A stretch of DNA of 64,000 nucleotides from Moniliophthora roreri (lineage: Eukaryota; Basidiomycota; Agaricomycetes; Agaricales; Marasmiaceae): positions 620,001 through 684,000 of the forward strand of contig LATX02000089.1 in the NCBI GenBank assembly GCA_001466705.2, in the 5' to 3' direction. The translations under genes were made by a program, and so were the position numbers. Shown one piece after another: positions 1 to 11,665 of the stretch. The number at the start of each line of letters is the position of its first letter. Position 1 is the first letter of the stretch. Below the pieces are notes generated by a model. It had not been told where the DNA came from. It worked only from the letters and a program-made list of their open reading frames with translations, and searched no databases.

Positions 1-3000
1 TATGAAAAAGGGGACTAGATAATATTGATGATGCACAGTGAAGATCATATCATCGCTTCGATGAAACAACCATCGTGTAAAGCAGAGTTCGTTTCCATCG
101 ATCTCGTTAGGCTGAGCGCATTAATGGCGTCTTCCCGTAACACCCTAATACACCAATACTTGGATCTCTGGAGAGCACATTGTCGCGAAGCATGGGAACG
201 TGTCATTGGGCCAAGTCTGAAGTATCATGTTTCGTGCAATGGTCAATGATATGACAACGAGATGTATAGATCGAACACCGTGCTATCGCCCAAAAACGAT
301 AAAAAAGATTGGTAAGGGGCCACGACGATGGAGGTAGGAATGGATCGATATTAACATCTGTGACAAGCACACCAATATACGGACGCAGTATGTATTATGG
401 TCAAGACGCATCCTCGCCAGCCTAAACTCCACTGGTGAAGCAGCTGCGATGCGTCGACGTGGTAGCGTGAGAGGAGCATGACTGGGAAAAGCTTTGCAGA
501 GCAAGTGAGTCACACTTCTCCCAGAAGCAGAGCGTTGTGTAAATTGATATATCCAACCTTGGGAAGAAGTAATTTTTAGTCTTGACGATGGCCAGAAAAG
601 AGGTGTGCCCACTCACTAGTACTCAAATGTCACGTTGAAACTTGACATCCTCCGGGTCTGGGTTTTCCAAACGGGGAGAACACGTCGTCGCTAATGCCAT
701 TGGTGACATAACACCACCATCACCTATCACCGCACATAGGCTCAGCGACTGTTGTCCAACAATTCTGAGCATCGGAAACGAGGTAACAGCATCGAAGATA
801 CATAACCTTATTAGTGAAGAAAAGCAGTAGCAGAGAATACGTGGTCCGCTCTAGGTCCTGAGTTAGATGCGTCCCGAGATCAGATACCCTTTCCGAGGTT
901 TGAGCATCGGCATGTCGATGCTTTGTCGGCATCGATCCTGGATGCCAAATACACAAGCCATGATTTCATGGCTTGATAGGACATGGTGTGACGGGGCGCG
1001 AAGAGGGACAGTACAAAATATCATGGGAAATAACGGCGCCACCGAAGTGGTGCCGCATGGTCATCCATATTTCCAACAAGCGCTGACGACAAGGAGAACG
1101 TCCTCTACGTCCAAATGGCTACCAAAGCACTCAACAAGAGTGGTCACGTTGAGCCCGATCACCGAGGTTGACTGGCATGCCCTATCCAACAACAGAAACA
1201 GCTTTCATGTAGATGACGCGAGTTCAGAACGCAGCTGACCAAATTGCTGACGCTGCGAGTCGATCGCTATATCGATGTCAAAAGCATTTGACCATGCGCA
1301 GCCTACACCTCTGCGCATATCTGATGGACATGGAGAGTCCATGAAAACACATGTAGCCAGGCTGGAGAGGAAGTAGTTCCCGTACTCGTGCGTGTAAGAG
1401 CTCTCTGTGGCACGGAGCCAAAGGAGACAGTATGGATGGCTTCTGCATCTCCAGCAGAGCTTCGAGAAGCAGGCGCTACACGAGGGCAGCAGGTAACACG
1501 ATAGATCATGATACCTTCTGGTCCGAGTTGGGTGGAGCTGCGGTAGATGAAATCGGGAACGTGTAGCTGTTGAACCACGAGGCTGACAATGAAGGAATCG
1601 GCGACTTCCCCACGTAAGCGTGTTTAGAGGCGCCGTATTCATCCATGAATAACGGGATAGTGTGAGATAGAAGCTCCGTTCACGAATTGTCTGTGCCAGT
1701 TCATCAAGTACCACCATCGACATAGGTCAAGGTGGCGTTAGCACCTGCGTGTGGTGTATAGGCACCAGGAGACAGCTTTGTATTGTCGTCGTCATTGCAA
1801 GTATCAAGGTGAACGGGTAGGAGTGCAGAAATGTGGGAAATGGGACGGTGTGACATTATGGTACGAGGGGATGGCTTTCGTTGACCCGGTCCGTGAGCTG
1901 TAGGGACGCATTGCTGCGTAAAGCAAAGGGCCGAGGTCTACTGTCGGCTTCTGAAGCTGAATGCTGCCATTAAAGTGCCTGTGAGGGCGCCTGATCTGTT
2001 TGAGGTGAAGATTAGCACAGTAAAGTAGACAGTAGGTCATCCGCGTAACTTGCGTGTAGAAAAAATGCACCATTGCGGAAAAAGGACATCTGCGACCGCT
2101 GAAGCACGATAAAGATGTTCCTTTAGTTGCGACAAAAGATGGATTCAATCGCTCGAAGCCTATTCAACGGTCAGCTAGTATGATATGATATAACTGTATA
2201 ACATACAAGTAGCCCGTGTTATCTGATTCCTTCCCCTTGTCCAGCCTTCTCAGATGGTTCAGTGGATGATAGGTTTTCGGTTCCGGTCGGTTCTATAGCA
2301 CCAAGGATTCAGTAAAGATCCCAGTCTTTGAGGTTCAAGATCATACGATGCGTGAAGAGTCCAGACCGAAATTTTCTTCGGATATCTCAGAGTGTCTGAG
2401 CCGACCTCATAAACCATGCAAGGACATGAGTGTCGTCGAGAGCCTCCAGATTTCAATTTTCCTTCCGGATCCGTTTATGCCACATGCAACCTTTCTGTGC
2501 ATGTCATTGTCAAGGTCGGGACACTTGATGGACGTGACGCAAACGTGACAGCAAGAAAAAGACCCACCGGACGGCCGGCCCAGACCGTCAATGGCTGAGC
2601 GGCCCGAGTTCCTCCGAGTCTTGCCTTTTACCATAACGACGACGTCCAATGTCCTCCCAATGTCTTCCCAATTTCCTCCCCTGTCGAGCAAGCTGAACTG
2701 GTGTCTCTCTTCCCAGGCAGGCCTTCAATTTCGAGTTTCCAGTCTCATGAAGCTGTCTGTGATCCTCGGCTATAGAAGCATTTGGCCAGTGCCTCCGATG
2801 GCCGAGTCCGTGCGAGTCGACAATTGAACGGCCTCAGTGTGCATGCTCACTCTCTTATTTGAAGCTCATAAGTTGTAGGAACAATTATGTCTCTTTGTTT
2901 TCTCTCATGGTGGCGGCGGGATTAATTTTTCCTATTTGGGAGCAAGCTGGCGGGTACTTTACTCGAAACTTGCTTCTCTTTCTCTTGACACCATCGTGAT

Positions 3001-3262
3001 CGTCGATACGGGATATCTAGAGACAAAAAGATATAACCAAGAGGCTTTATTCGTAACAAAGAATTCAATGGTACCGCTGCTTTTTGTTCTCGGCATATCC
3101 CTCTCTCTCTCTCTCTCTATCCCCGCCCCTTCGATATCGTAGCAACCAGCTACAATTGGAGGTGAAATGCCTCTATCGCTCCCTCCACCTTGGCTTTGGG
3201 CGGAATTTGCCAACTAGGAAGTGGTTATATGACCTTGCTGTCAAACTGCATCGCATCACTTC
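1..3262. other. Stretch without a supported gene
   Basis: No reading frame here shows a recognisable domain or a convincing exon chain on either strand. The many short open frames are what GC-balanced fungal DNA gives by chance. The only distinct structure is a short (CT)9 microsatellite at 3101-3118, shortly upstream of the decayed F-box gene. Unrecognised short exons cannot be excluded. Confidence 0.5.
3101..3118. repeat. (CT)9 microsatellite
   Basis: Nine CT units in a row. It lies about 150 bp upstream of the first codon of the decayed F-box gene, where pyrimidine tracts are common in fungal promoters. It may be only a simple repeat. Confidence 0.85.
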
Positions 3263-4200
3263 ATGCACCTAACAACAGATTACGCAGCTCCCAGCCCCAG
3301 GCTCCCTCTCGAGCTCGTTGATATAATTCTTTCCCATCGCTGGCAGATGGATTTGGAGATCAAATCAGGCCAAACGAAAGGCAGGAGATGTCCTTTCCTG
3401 TTGTACCCGTGCTCACTGGTCACCAAAGCCTGGAACCAAATCTGTCGTCGTCTGTTCTTCCGTGACAGGGACACCCACTTTTACACAGAGTCCAAATCCA
3501 TCATATCGCCCCTCAGCATGATCGAGAACTTCATTTCTCTCACTCTTCACAACCAATCAACCATTCCGCTCCACGAAAATTCGGGCTGTAGCTCTCAGCA
3601 TCGGATATTCCGACTCGTACACCGGTCTCAGCGATGCAGACGTCGAGGGCGAGCTTCATATTCTCGATACCATGCGACTGCTTCAACACATCATCAATCT
3701 GGAACGATGAAATCAACCCGACTTCGTTCACGTTGATAAATAGTCTCCCATACCTATTTGACCGCGCGCCCGTCCATTTGGAATGCTTTCCAAAATATCA
3801 CATATCTTGGATTCACTCATCTCGCTGATACGTTTCTCGATGTCTTTGGATTCATCTGTCAATTCAAGCATCTCAAGGCGCTCGAGTTGATATGGGAACC
3901 CTATTGTCGAGGTTTTTCAACCCTCGGAGGATGCATTACTCGAATTATTGTCCTTTGCACGGTTATCCGACACTCTCGAGATGACGACTATTGGGATTCT
4001 CGACTATAGGAATATGACTCCTGCCAGTGGTGAGGTGGCGACTTGGCATTTGAGCGAGAGCGACATACTTTATACGTGGATCCGAGAGCAGAGGAACCCA
4101 GGGAGCCATACAAGGCATATCACTGCTCTCTCAATTGCGATAGCATTGAACGTTGCAACTGCTTATGCTACCGTGACATCGAGTCCATGTCTGTAATCTC
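3263..4200 (+). pseudogene. Decayed F-box domain protein gene
   Basis: The frame opening at 3263 contains LPLELVDIILSH, the start of an F-box, followed by CSLVTKAWNQICRRLFFRD, the usual second half (a call on prior rulings, 'C..V.k.W...c...lFr'). F-box proteins bind Skp1 and recruit substrates to SCF ubiquitin ligases. The coding sense then moves between frames. After about 3535 the plausible protein continues in another frame (IRAVALSIGYSDSYTGLSD, then HILDTMRLLQHIINLE) and meets TGA and TAG codons near 3706-3738. It resumes in a third frame at about 3775 (WNAFQNITYLGFTHLADTF, then FKHLKALELIWEPY). No single intron placement restores one frame. This is best read as a pseudogene, with draft-sequence indels as the alternative. 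Confidence 0.6.
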
Positions 4201-4317
4201 TGTACATCAGCTTTGGCTACCGATTCACGACCGTTTGAATGTGAAGTTGCCTTGTTTTTTTTGCTTTCAATCCAATGGTTCAAAGGTTTTTAATTTAATA
4301 ATAATGGAATTATGACT

Positions 4318-4849
4318 TGGTTCAACGCCCAACGCGGCTACCCAAAACACACTCGAGTCGATCTCATGTTCTATATTGGTAACCAAGAACTTGCGAGTCA
4401 CATGGCAGCTAAACACCCCCCCAGTTATACCGTGACGACGTGCTGAACGGGGGTACTCTATATCCTCAACCTGCTACCTTCCAGTTCTTCGCAGGATCTT
4501 CTTTTTCGTCGGAGCTTGGAACATTACTGAGCTCACCTCCCAATCGGCGCGGGGCCCCGATTTCGCTGCGCAATTGGATTTTACTACATCACGCTTTACC
4601 CGGGGAGGAGCCAGCGTATACGTTATCATATTGAGTATGGGCAAACGATCACAGCGAGGGAGAGTTGGGAGAAACATTTGATTGAACGGGTTCGAAAGAG
4701 TTTTCCGAGCTGCGTTAGGGAGAAGCGGTTGGTTCTTGGGAAATGGCGGCTGGGTAGTAGAGGGACGACTAGCTATCGACGAGTCATTCCGGTTGGAGTT
4801 TTTGGAGAAGCTTACTGCCTTTGGTACACCGACATCCTTTTCAAAACCC
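4318..4849 (+). pseudogene. Unidentified broken gene remnant
   Basis: Three neighbouring segments on the plus strand read like protein but lie in different frames. They are WFNAQRGYPKHTRVDLMFY (from 4318), then DVLNGGTLYPQPATFQFF (from about 4434), then GFYYITLYPGRSQRIRYHIE continuing to a stop at 4847-4849. The first change of frame falls at a run of eight C residues near 4416, a typical indel site. I do not recognise the family. It could be the tail of the preceding decayed F-box locus or a separate gene. Confidence 0.3.
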
Positions 4850-4998
4850 CATAATCTCGTTTATGCATCGTATGAAAAGGTATCTTCGTATACACAGTAA
4901 TACACCAAGTACGTTATTGTAATACAGTACGTATATGTCAATGCTTCCCCTTCGTTAATCCAAGATATCGTAAAAAAGGGGGGGGTATAATAAACCAA

Positions 4999-6954
4999 CT
5001 AACAGCTCAAATGCTGACCCTGAACCAACCTCTCCGTAAGAGGAAAGTTCCAAAACGACAAGGCAATGATGATATAAACCGCAACGAGCACAACTCCACT
5101 CATCCAATGACTCTTACCATCTTCAACCGAAAACTTGACCAATATAACCGAAAAGAACAAAACTAGCGTCTCCACTTCATCAAATAACAACGTCAACGGC
5201 CTTCCCATACCCCATGCGACCAATACCAGTAGCGGTATCACAAAGAGTGCAATTTGGATACAGCTCCCTACTGCAACGCTCATAGCCAAGTCAAACTTTC
5301 CCTTGGAAGCTACTACGACAGCAGTAGTGTGCTCTGCGGCGTTTGAAATGATGGGTATAATGATGAGTGTCAACCATTCTTTGGATATGCTAGGGTTGGC
5401 AGCAACGAGACCTTCGAGAGAGGAAACGAGGTTCTCGGCTGTTTCGTAGGCGAGAGCGGTGGAAGCTACGAGAAGGAAGATGGCGGTGGGAGTGTTAAGT
5501 TCGGCGTATTCGTGTGAGGTGATGGTTTCTGAGGATTGGGTAGGGTCGATAGGGAGGCTCGAGGTTGAGTTGTTGATGCTAGAGGGAGAGCTTTGGAGGG
5601 TATCCAAGAAGAGGTGATTATGCGAATAGAATTGGAAGAAGAGGTAGGCGATGTAACTGTAGGGTTTTAGGTCAATCGGTTAGTTTGTAGACGCAAGCGC
5701 AGTAATGTAGTCAAACTTACATCAAGATCAATATGATAGCGCTACCACGACTAAGCTCCAAGAGGATAGTAACCTCCTCGCCTTGAGGGAGACGATCTCC
5801 GAGGTACCCGTGCTATCAAGTCATAAAGCATGTTAGCAACGAGGTAAAAACGCAAAGAGGTAAAAATGAGGACTGACGAATGCAGCAGGAACGATTAATG
5901 AAATCACAGCAACTGTCATCAATGACGAATTAAGCTGCGCGACAAGCGGTTGGAACTCTTGCTGATGAAAGCGATATCCTCCGACTGCGAAGTAACCGAG
6001 TAAGAATGGGAAAGATGAAGAGTTACGAGCGAGACAACTTACCAAGGAAAGCCATGCCCAGAACAAGGAGTAGGTTACTGAGAAGACCACCAAGCAAGGA
6101 GCTCTGTACCAACTCAAGTTCACACTATAGTAACATTCAAAGTCAGCGAATGAAATTGACGAAAATACTCGAGGTCAACATACCCGTTTCAAAGCAATGC
6201 CCGCAATGATCATTTCTACCACATTACCCAAAGTGGCGTTCAACAGCCCACCAACACTAGAACTCGTGCGTAACGCAATCTGCTCTGTACCTAACCCAAG
6301 CAACGCCGCTAATGGTATAATGCCCAATGCACTGAACACGAAGATGAGCGTATCGCTCTGGTGCGTAAAGTGCAGAGCCCACGAAACAGGGATGAAGAGC
6401 AGACAAATGTTGAGTGGGGTGTACCGAATAGCTGCGATAGCCGATTGACGATAAGTTGGTGTGGGCCCGAGGGGTTTTACAGGCGTAAATAGCGCAGTAA
6501 TACGTCCGAGCTTGGATGTGAAATTGCCTCGTGGGTGTTTGGCAGCATAATCAACAGCCTGAGGAGAAGCCGGGGTGGTATTAGCTGGTGCGGCAGCCTC
6601 AATGTCAACTTCCTGTGGCGAGGCTTTTTCGGAAGGTTCCACGACAAGATGTGGTGGTGGTAGCGAGGTCCTCCGAGGAGGGCGTACCATCATGGAATTG
6701 CCATCAACACTGTGCATGCTGCCCTGCCTGGACGGTGGTTGCCTGATCAAGCCTGGAGCTTGCATTCTAGCTTTCATGGGTAGGGAAGGTGATGTGTTTC
6801 TTCTTCTTGGTTGTCTGGTCGGGAGCGAGGGTTGGGGTTGGGGACTACCAGGGGGTTCGTCGTCGTCCTCTGCGATGACCGACTGGTGCATATTGAAGCC
6901 ATAGTTATTATTATTTTTCGTGGCATTTGTGGATGTGGAGTTATGGTCGCTCAT
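4999..6954 (-). CDS. Vacuolar-type Ca2+/H+ exchanger (CaCA/CAX family)
   Basis: Five exons (6954-6184, 6124-6043, 5984-5878, 5812-5721, 5656-4999), all with GT-AG introns of 58-65 bp, give 569 aa. The first ~150 residues form a Pro/Ser/Arg-rich cytoplasmic tail with no membrane segment. Eleven or so hydrophobic helices follow. The first alpha repeat carries GGLLNATLGNVVEMIIAGIA and the second carries IIPIISNAAEHTTAVVVASK. These are the paired acidic-helix motifs (GNxxE / NAAEH) that bind Ca2+ in CAX exchangers. A Ser/Thr-rich acidic loop lies between the halves. Family members swap vacuolar H+ for cytosolic Ca2+, sometimes Mn2+, in calcium homeostasis downstream of calcineurin. Both repeats and the C-terminus are complete, so it looks functional. 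The start is the first ATG of exon 1. The variant SNAAEH (usually GNAAEH) is the only unusual residue seen. Confidence 0.93.
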
Positions 6955-9300
6955 TCAGTAACTGTGGGAGAGAAAGGGACGATGGCAGGGACGATAGAAG
7001 GGACGATGGAAGAGGGACAAATGGGGGATTAGGGCTGGGGCTTTTAAACCCAAGAGACTTGGCGTGGCGTAAAAAAGATAAATGCCGCCGGCAAAGGACC
7101 ACCCCATTTGGAAGGTGGTGACGACACTGCCACTTCACCGCCTTTTGGTATGACACAAAGCTGTGCAAAAACATTCCACCGACTTACGGCATGCAAGTTG
7201 AAATGAGAACCACTTATTACCAATAACTGTCTCCACGTTCAGATAGTGTGTTCCGTAAGCAGCTTGACGTCATTTGGTCCATTAGGCCGTCAGCTCCCTC
7301 GCTTCCTGTAACGACGTAGTAATAGCCGCAGCGTCTCAGTCCGACGCTATTCGCTTTTTTGCATAAACTCCTAAAGTCCCTTCAATTGATAAACATGCGT
7401 GAGGTGTACTTGAACTTCCTGCAATGTCGGAGCGAATGTGAATTATAGATAACTGCTACGCTATCATTTCTGGCTTGGAAAAGTACGAAAGGCCGAGTTG
7501 ACGTAAGGTAAGTGGTAGCGATTCGTAAGGAAGCACAGGCATGGGTCCATCTAGATCTCGCAATTGTGCAAGAATAGGTGCTGGAGGTTGGGGAAGGTGC
7601 TCGCGATATCGCGAAAATCGCAAACAGAGGGGAAAGCACAGTTATATCTGGACTCGGGGAAAACATGTGCATGATATGGGGTCAATGTTACTGAGCTTCA
7701 GGGACTCTACGTTGGAGAGGGCCGGGTGGTCTGGCTATTGCGATGCCGAAGACGATGCTGCTAGTTGTGGACGTACACGGAAATGTAGACTGAGCGCCGG
7801 AAGCTCATGCCAAACACTACCAGACAGGCCTGGAACGTGCCCCCGGTCCCCCTACTATAACGTTCCAGAAGAGCTTTTGTGCGACCGTGCGCCCATCGTC
7901 GGGATCAGTGGTTTGCGAGTCTGTGATTAAGGATCCGGATAGGGAAAGTTCAAGCATTGATATCCCAGCGATGTGAAACGTCGAACAAGGGTGTTTGGCA
8001 AGGGACAGAAACTCTGCCGTGAAGTCGTAGGTTGCTGTCGGTAAGGAAGGGAAACGATTAGGGTTGTCGAGTGCCTGAAAAAAGTGGTACCGTGCGATAG
8101 GCATCCATGCACGGAGCGAAAATGAGATCCAATATGTCCAAGGGAAGAGATGGAACCACCTGTTAAGTTTACTTGTGAAGATTCGATCTCAGAGGAACTG
8201 TAAAAAACTCACCTGTTTCTGTTGCGTAACTAGCTCACTAGAAGATCCGCTTGCCCCAAGCTTGATGCTGTGCGCCAGTTTTATGCAGTTTTTTCAGGGA
8301 AAGAGTCTAGTCGAACTACTTTAGTTGATGAATACATCAGAGGATCGAAGGGGTTCACCTTTATCCATTGGAATCTTTTCCCGGTAGGCATCCTGTGTCG
8401 GAAATATCTTTGAACAATCAGCAAGAGAAAAGCCATAGATAGATAATGAATACGCACCTTTATATTACTTTAGCGCGTTCCAATGTTCTCATCCTACCGC
8501 TATCCCTGGAAACCGCAATCTAACTGATTCCATCATGACGGGGATTATGTACCTTGATATTGATTGAAGAGGAGAGGCACTGTCTTCTGGGGGCGTGATT
8601 GCGGAGAAAGAGGGGACAAGCGCTGCCAAAACGGGACGGGACCCTTGGTCCGTGCGCAATCGGGATACTCCGGTCCATCGGTCAACGCTATCCGGTCCAT
8701 CGGCCAACACTTTCCGCTCCTTCACCAATCTCTTCGCTATCCGCTTTGCCACTACAGTTTGGATTATGTTAATGTGAGTATAAAGAGCTATCAGTACCGA
8801 TGTCTCACTCCTGACAGTCTTGTAAGCCAAGTCACGAGTGATAACGGTCGAAAGTTCCAATAGAGTTCAAATTTGCAATCTGATCCCCCGGGCATCGACG
8901 GAAACTTTGCCATCTCTGAAAAATGAGGCCTTGAGGACTCGTACAATCACCATGGCCACATCTAGGTTTAAGCGAGAACCAACGTTGCCAACGCAATGAA
9001 ACCTAGGCACCTACGCGAGCGGCCTATTCCTTTCTCCTGTGGGCGGTCTTTTCTGACACCTTCAATATATCCAGTAGGAAAAACTGCCAGCAGTTTCAAG
9101 GAAGCTTTATAGCAAGATACACAGCAGTCTCTGATAAAAATCTACTCAAATATTAACCGATGTCAACTGTGGCTCGGGCGATATCTGCTGTACCGTTACC
9201 ATCAGGGATTTTCTCATTTAGTGCGCATGTCTCACCTCGTCGTTATATATACACTTACCATTAAAATTGTCAGGCTCACGTTCGTTCTTCGTCAGGCTGC
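6955..9300. other. Long stretch without a supported gene
   Basis: This is the 2.3 kb between the divergently oriented exchanger and GH76-like genes. Open frames at 7541-7930 (plus), 7817-8112 (minus) and 8489-8860 (minus) have no recognisable domain and compete with each other on opposite strands. A direct repeat of a CCGGTCCATCGG core occurs twice near 8671-8705. An AT-rich TATATATA stretch near 9243 is a possible TATA box for the downstream gene, about 55 bp before its ATG. Confidence 0.45.
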
Positions 9301-11559
9301 ATGAGACGTATACTGGTTATACTTGCATGCTCTCTGGTTGCTCAGTCTTTGACAGCTCTCCCTACATGGCGGGTACGCTTCAAACTTGTATTCATTTATT
9401 ATCTCAATACCTAATCCTCANTTCGTAGAAGCACAACATCACGATCACGCAGAGCGAACGAATCGAGCTGGCCAGACTGGCTTTGGAAAGTGGTTGCGAT
9501 ATGCTCCAAAAACGACAGTCAATTCGCGAGTGAGTAATTAGTAGCTGAAACACCCATCACAATTCAAATCTTTTTTTTTTTTTTCAATAGACGTATTCTA
9601 CAAACGCACCCCGATATTTTATGCAAGCTTGGCCGAGTTCGATCTAATCACGAATCAGACTATATACAAGGAGAAGATAAGAACGCTATTCAGAGCAGCC
9701 GACAGCCTTAAGAAAGATTTTGCCGAGGAATTGTAAGTTTCGATATACCAAGTCTTTGAAGCTGCATGCATAACTAATTACACCCCTCAGTGTCCGTATA
9801 CTTCTTCCTGTGTTTCGGTTATCGCTAATAGTTTTGTCTTGCTACCGACAGCTTGACACGGAATTGTGAGTTTCTCTTGAGATGATCCCGGGCGAGTACT
9901 TACACGCACCCTCACAGGGTGTACGGCTACGTCGCCGCTCGAGTCTATAATATATACAACGATGCCGAGTTTGCGCAATATGCCGAGAGGGTCTGGAACT
10001 CTGGGAAGAGATATACTCTTTCCAACAATGACATATCGTCGAGACGGAGCCCAGTGAAGAACGCCAGCCTTGTTCTCCAAAGTGAGTGTGCAGGAGAATC
10101 ATTAGCCGGGGGGACTTTCTGGGTAAGTGAGAATTATCTCAAAGCTATAAAAGCCAATAGGGCTAACAACATTCTAGAGAAAAGACGTCAATGAAGGGCT
10201 CATATCCAGTGCTGCGACCGAGTTTGTGACAACGTTCACCTTTTGACACTCGATCGGCTGATGCGTTTCAATTGACCATCTCTAGGTTTTACCTACTGTA
10301 TGTCACCCCCCGTTTGCTCTTCCCTTCGCGTAATTGGAGTTGTTTACTTTGGCCTAGGATCTCGGCGCTCATGGCAGAAGCAACCAACAACAACACATAC
10401 GATACGTGCAAGCTGCTCTTGAATCAGCTCGCTTCATGCAACATCAACTCTACGATTCCAGTAATAACGTTCGAATGTGGATAGACGCATATCATTGCGC
10501 ACCTAGGGATGGTCCAAGGCCTGTCGATGCTGGGTTGATGATTGAAGGTCTGGCTGTGTTAGCTTCTGTCACTGGTGAAGAGACTATCAAGAAGCAGTAC
10601 GTGTTTACGAGCATGATCATTTTCGTAACAAGTTCATCTAGTTCGCCGCTAACCCAGACTTCAAGATACAATCTTGGCAGCAACGACAAATCAAGCTTGG
10701 CAAGGAGCCGACGGGATAATGAAAGAGGGCTGTAAGTTTTGTTTGCCGGTTGGATTTTTTACTACCCAATGGTAAGACTTTCACAGATTTCCGGGAGGCA
10801 TTCGTCCGCGGTTTATCCGTAGCTTATTCTCGATCACTCATTCAACCCTATCATCGTCAATATATCGCTGATTACATTGGCGCGCAAGTAAGCAAGCTTG
10901 ATACCCCTCGTATTAGTTCGCAAATCTTACTACCACGCCGAAAGTACAACGCAGTCCTCAAAAACGCGAGGATGGGAGCAAGTAACACGTACTCCGGAGT
11001 GTGGAATGGCAGCACTTCAGCTGATGCTCAAGTTACTGGCGAGACACAGACAGGCGCCATCACAGTTCTCCTCGGAGCCGTCCCTCTTCCGCAAAATTCG
11101 CAGAACTCAACCTCTGATATTCCACCGAAAGATACAGCAAAAAAGCCAAATACAGCGGCTATAGTTGGAGGAGTCATTGGCGGACTTGGCCTGTTAACCC
11201 TTATAATTTCGGTATTGCTATGGATGTGGCGTCGACGGGCGAGAGCTGCTGAAGGACGTACTTTCCAGACATCCACAGGTAATCCCGAAGCTCAGAATGT
11301 TGGCTTGACTGTGCCACCGATTCACGAAAAAAGTCGCCTCCCGTTGCAACAGTCCTCTCCACCGCAGCAGGCGAATCCCAGAACTACTAAAAACACCCGC
11401 ATGCCTACGCGAAATAACACTGGGTCTGCGGAGGATAACTTTGGAAATATTTCAACAGACGTGCTTGTCAGAGCGTTGAATAATAGGCTTCAACTTCAGC
11501 AGTGGAGACCAGACGAGCGCCCACCTGGGTATACAGAGACTTCCGGGGCTATATCATAG
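9301..11559 (+). CDS. GH76-family membrane-anchored protein, with frame breaks
   Basis: The ATG at 9301 opens a signal peptide (MRRILVILACSLVAQSLTAL). Eleven exons can be traced: 9301-9372, 9429-9529, 9591-9732, 9852-9865, 9918-10122, 10178-10221, 10286-10297, 10358-10596, 10658-10731, 10787-10887 and 10945-11559. Two are micro-exons of 14 and 12 nt. Segments such as YGYVAARVYNIYNDAEFAQY, AGGTFW, GLMIEGLAVLASVTG and NQAWQGADGIMKEG match the basidiomycete branch of glycoside hydrolase family 76 (alpha-1,6-mannanase fold, cell-wall remodelling). A transmembrane helix (IVGGVIGGLGLLTLIISVLL) is followed by a basic stop-transfer and a cytosolic tail. The classical catalytic Asp-Asp pair is not seen, as is common in this branch, so enzymatic activity is doubtful. 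The frame conflicts at the exon 2/3 junction and again near 10401 inside exon 8. An N sits at 9421. It is either a young pseudogene or carries sequence errors. Confidence 0.75.
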
Positions 11560-11665
11560 GTGCTATTACTCCATATCATACATTCAGTTGCTGTAGCAAA
11601 CTGATAATCATCAATTAACAATTCGTAAGATTCTCTGCGGTCAAGCAAGTCAAGTCGGAAAATCA

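Noticed and set aside
7541..8112. Possible gene from the 129-aa plus frame or the 95-aa minus frame
   Set aside because: Opposite-strand frames of similar quality overlap, with no domain, signal peptide or splice structure.
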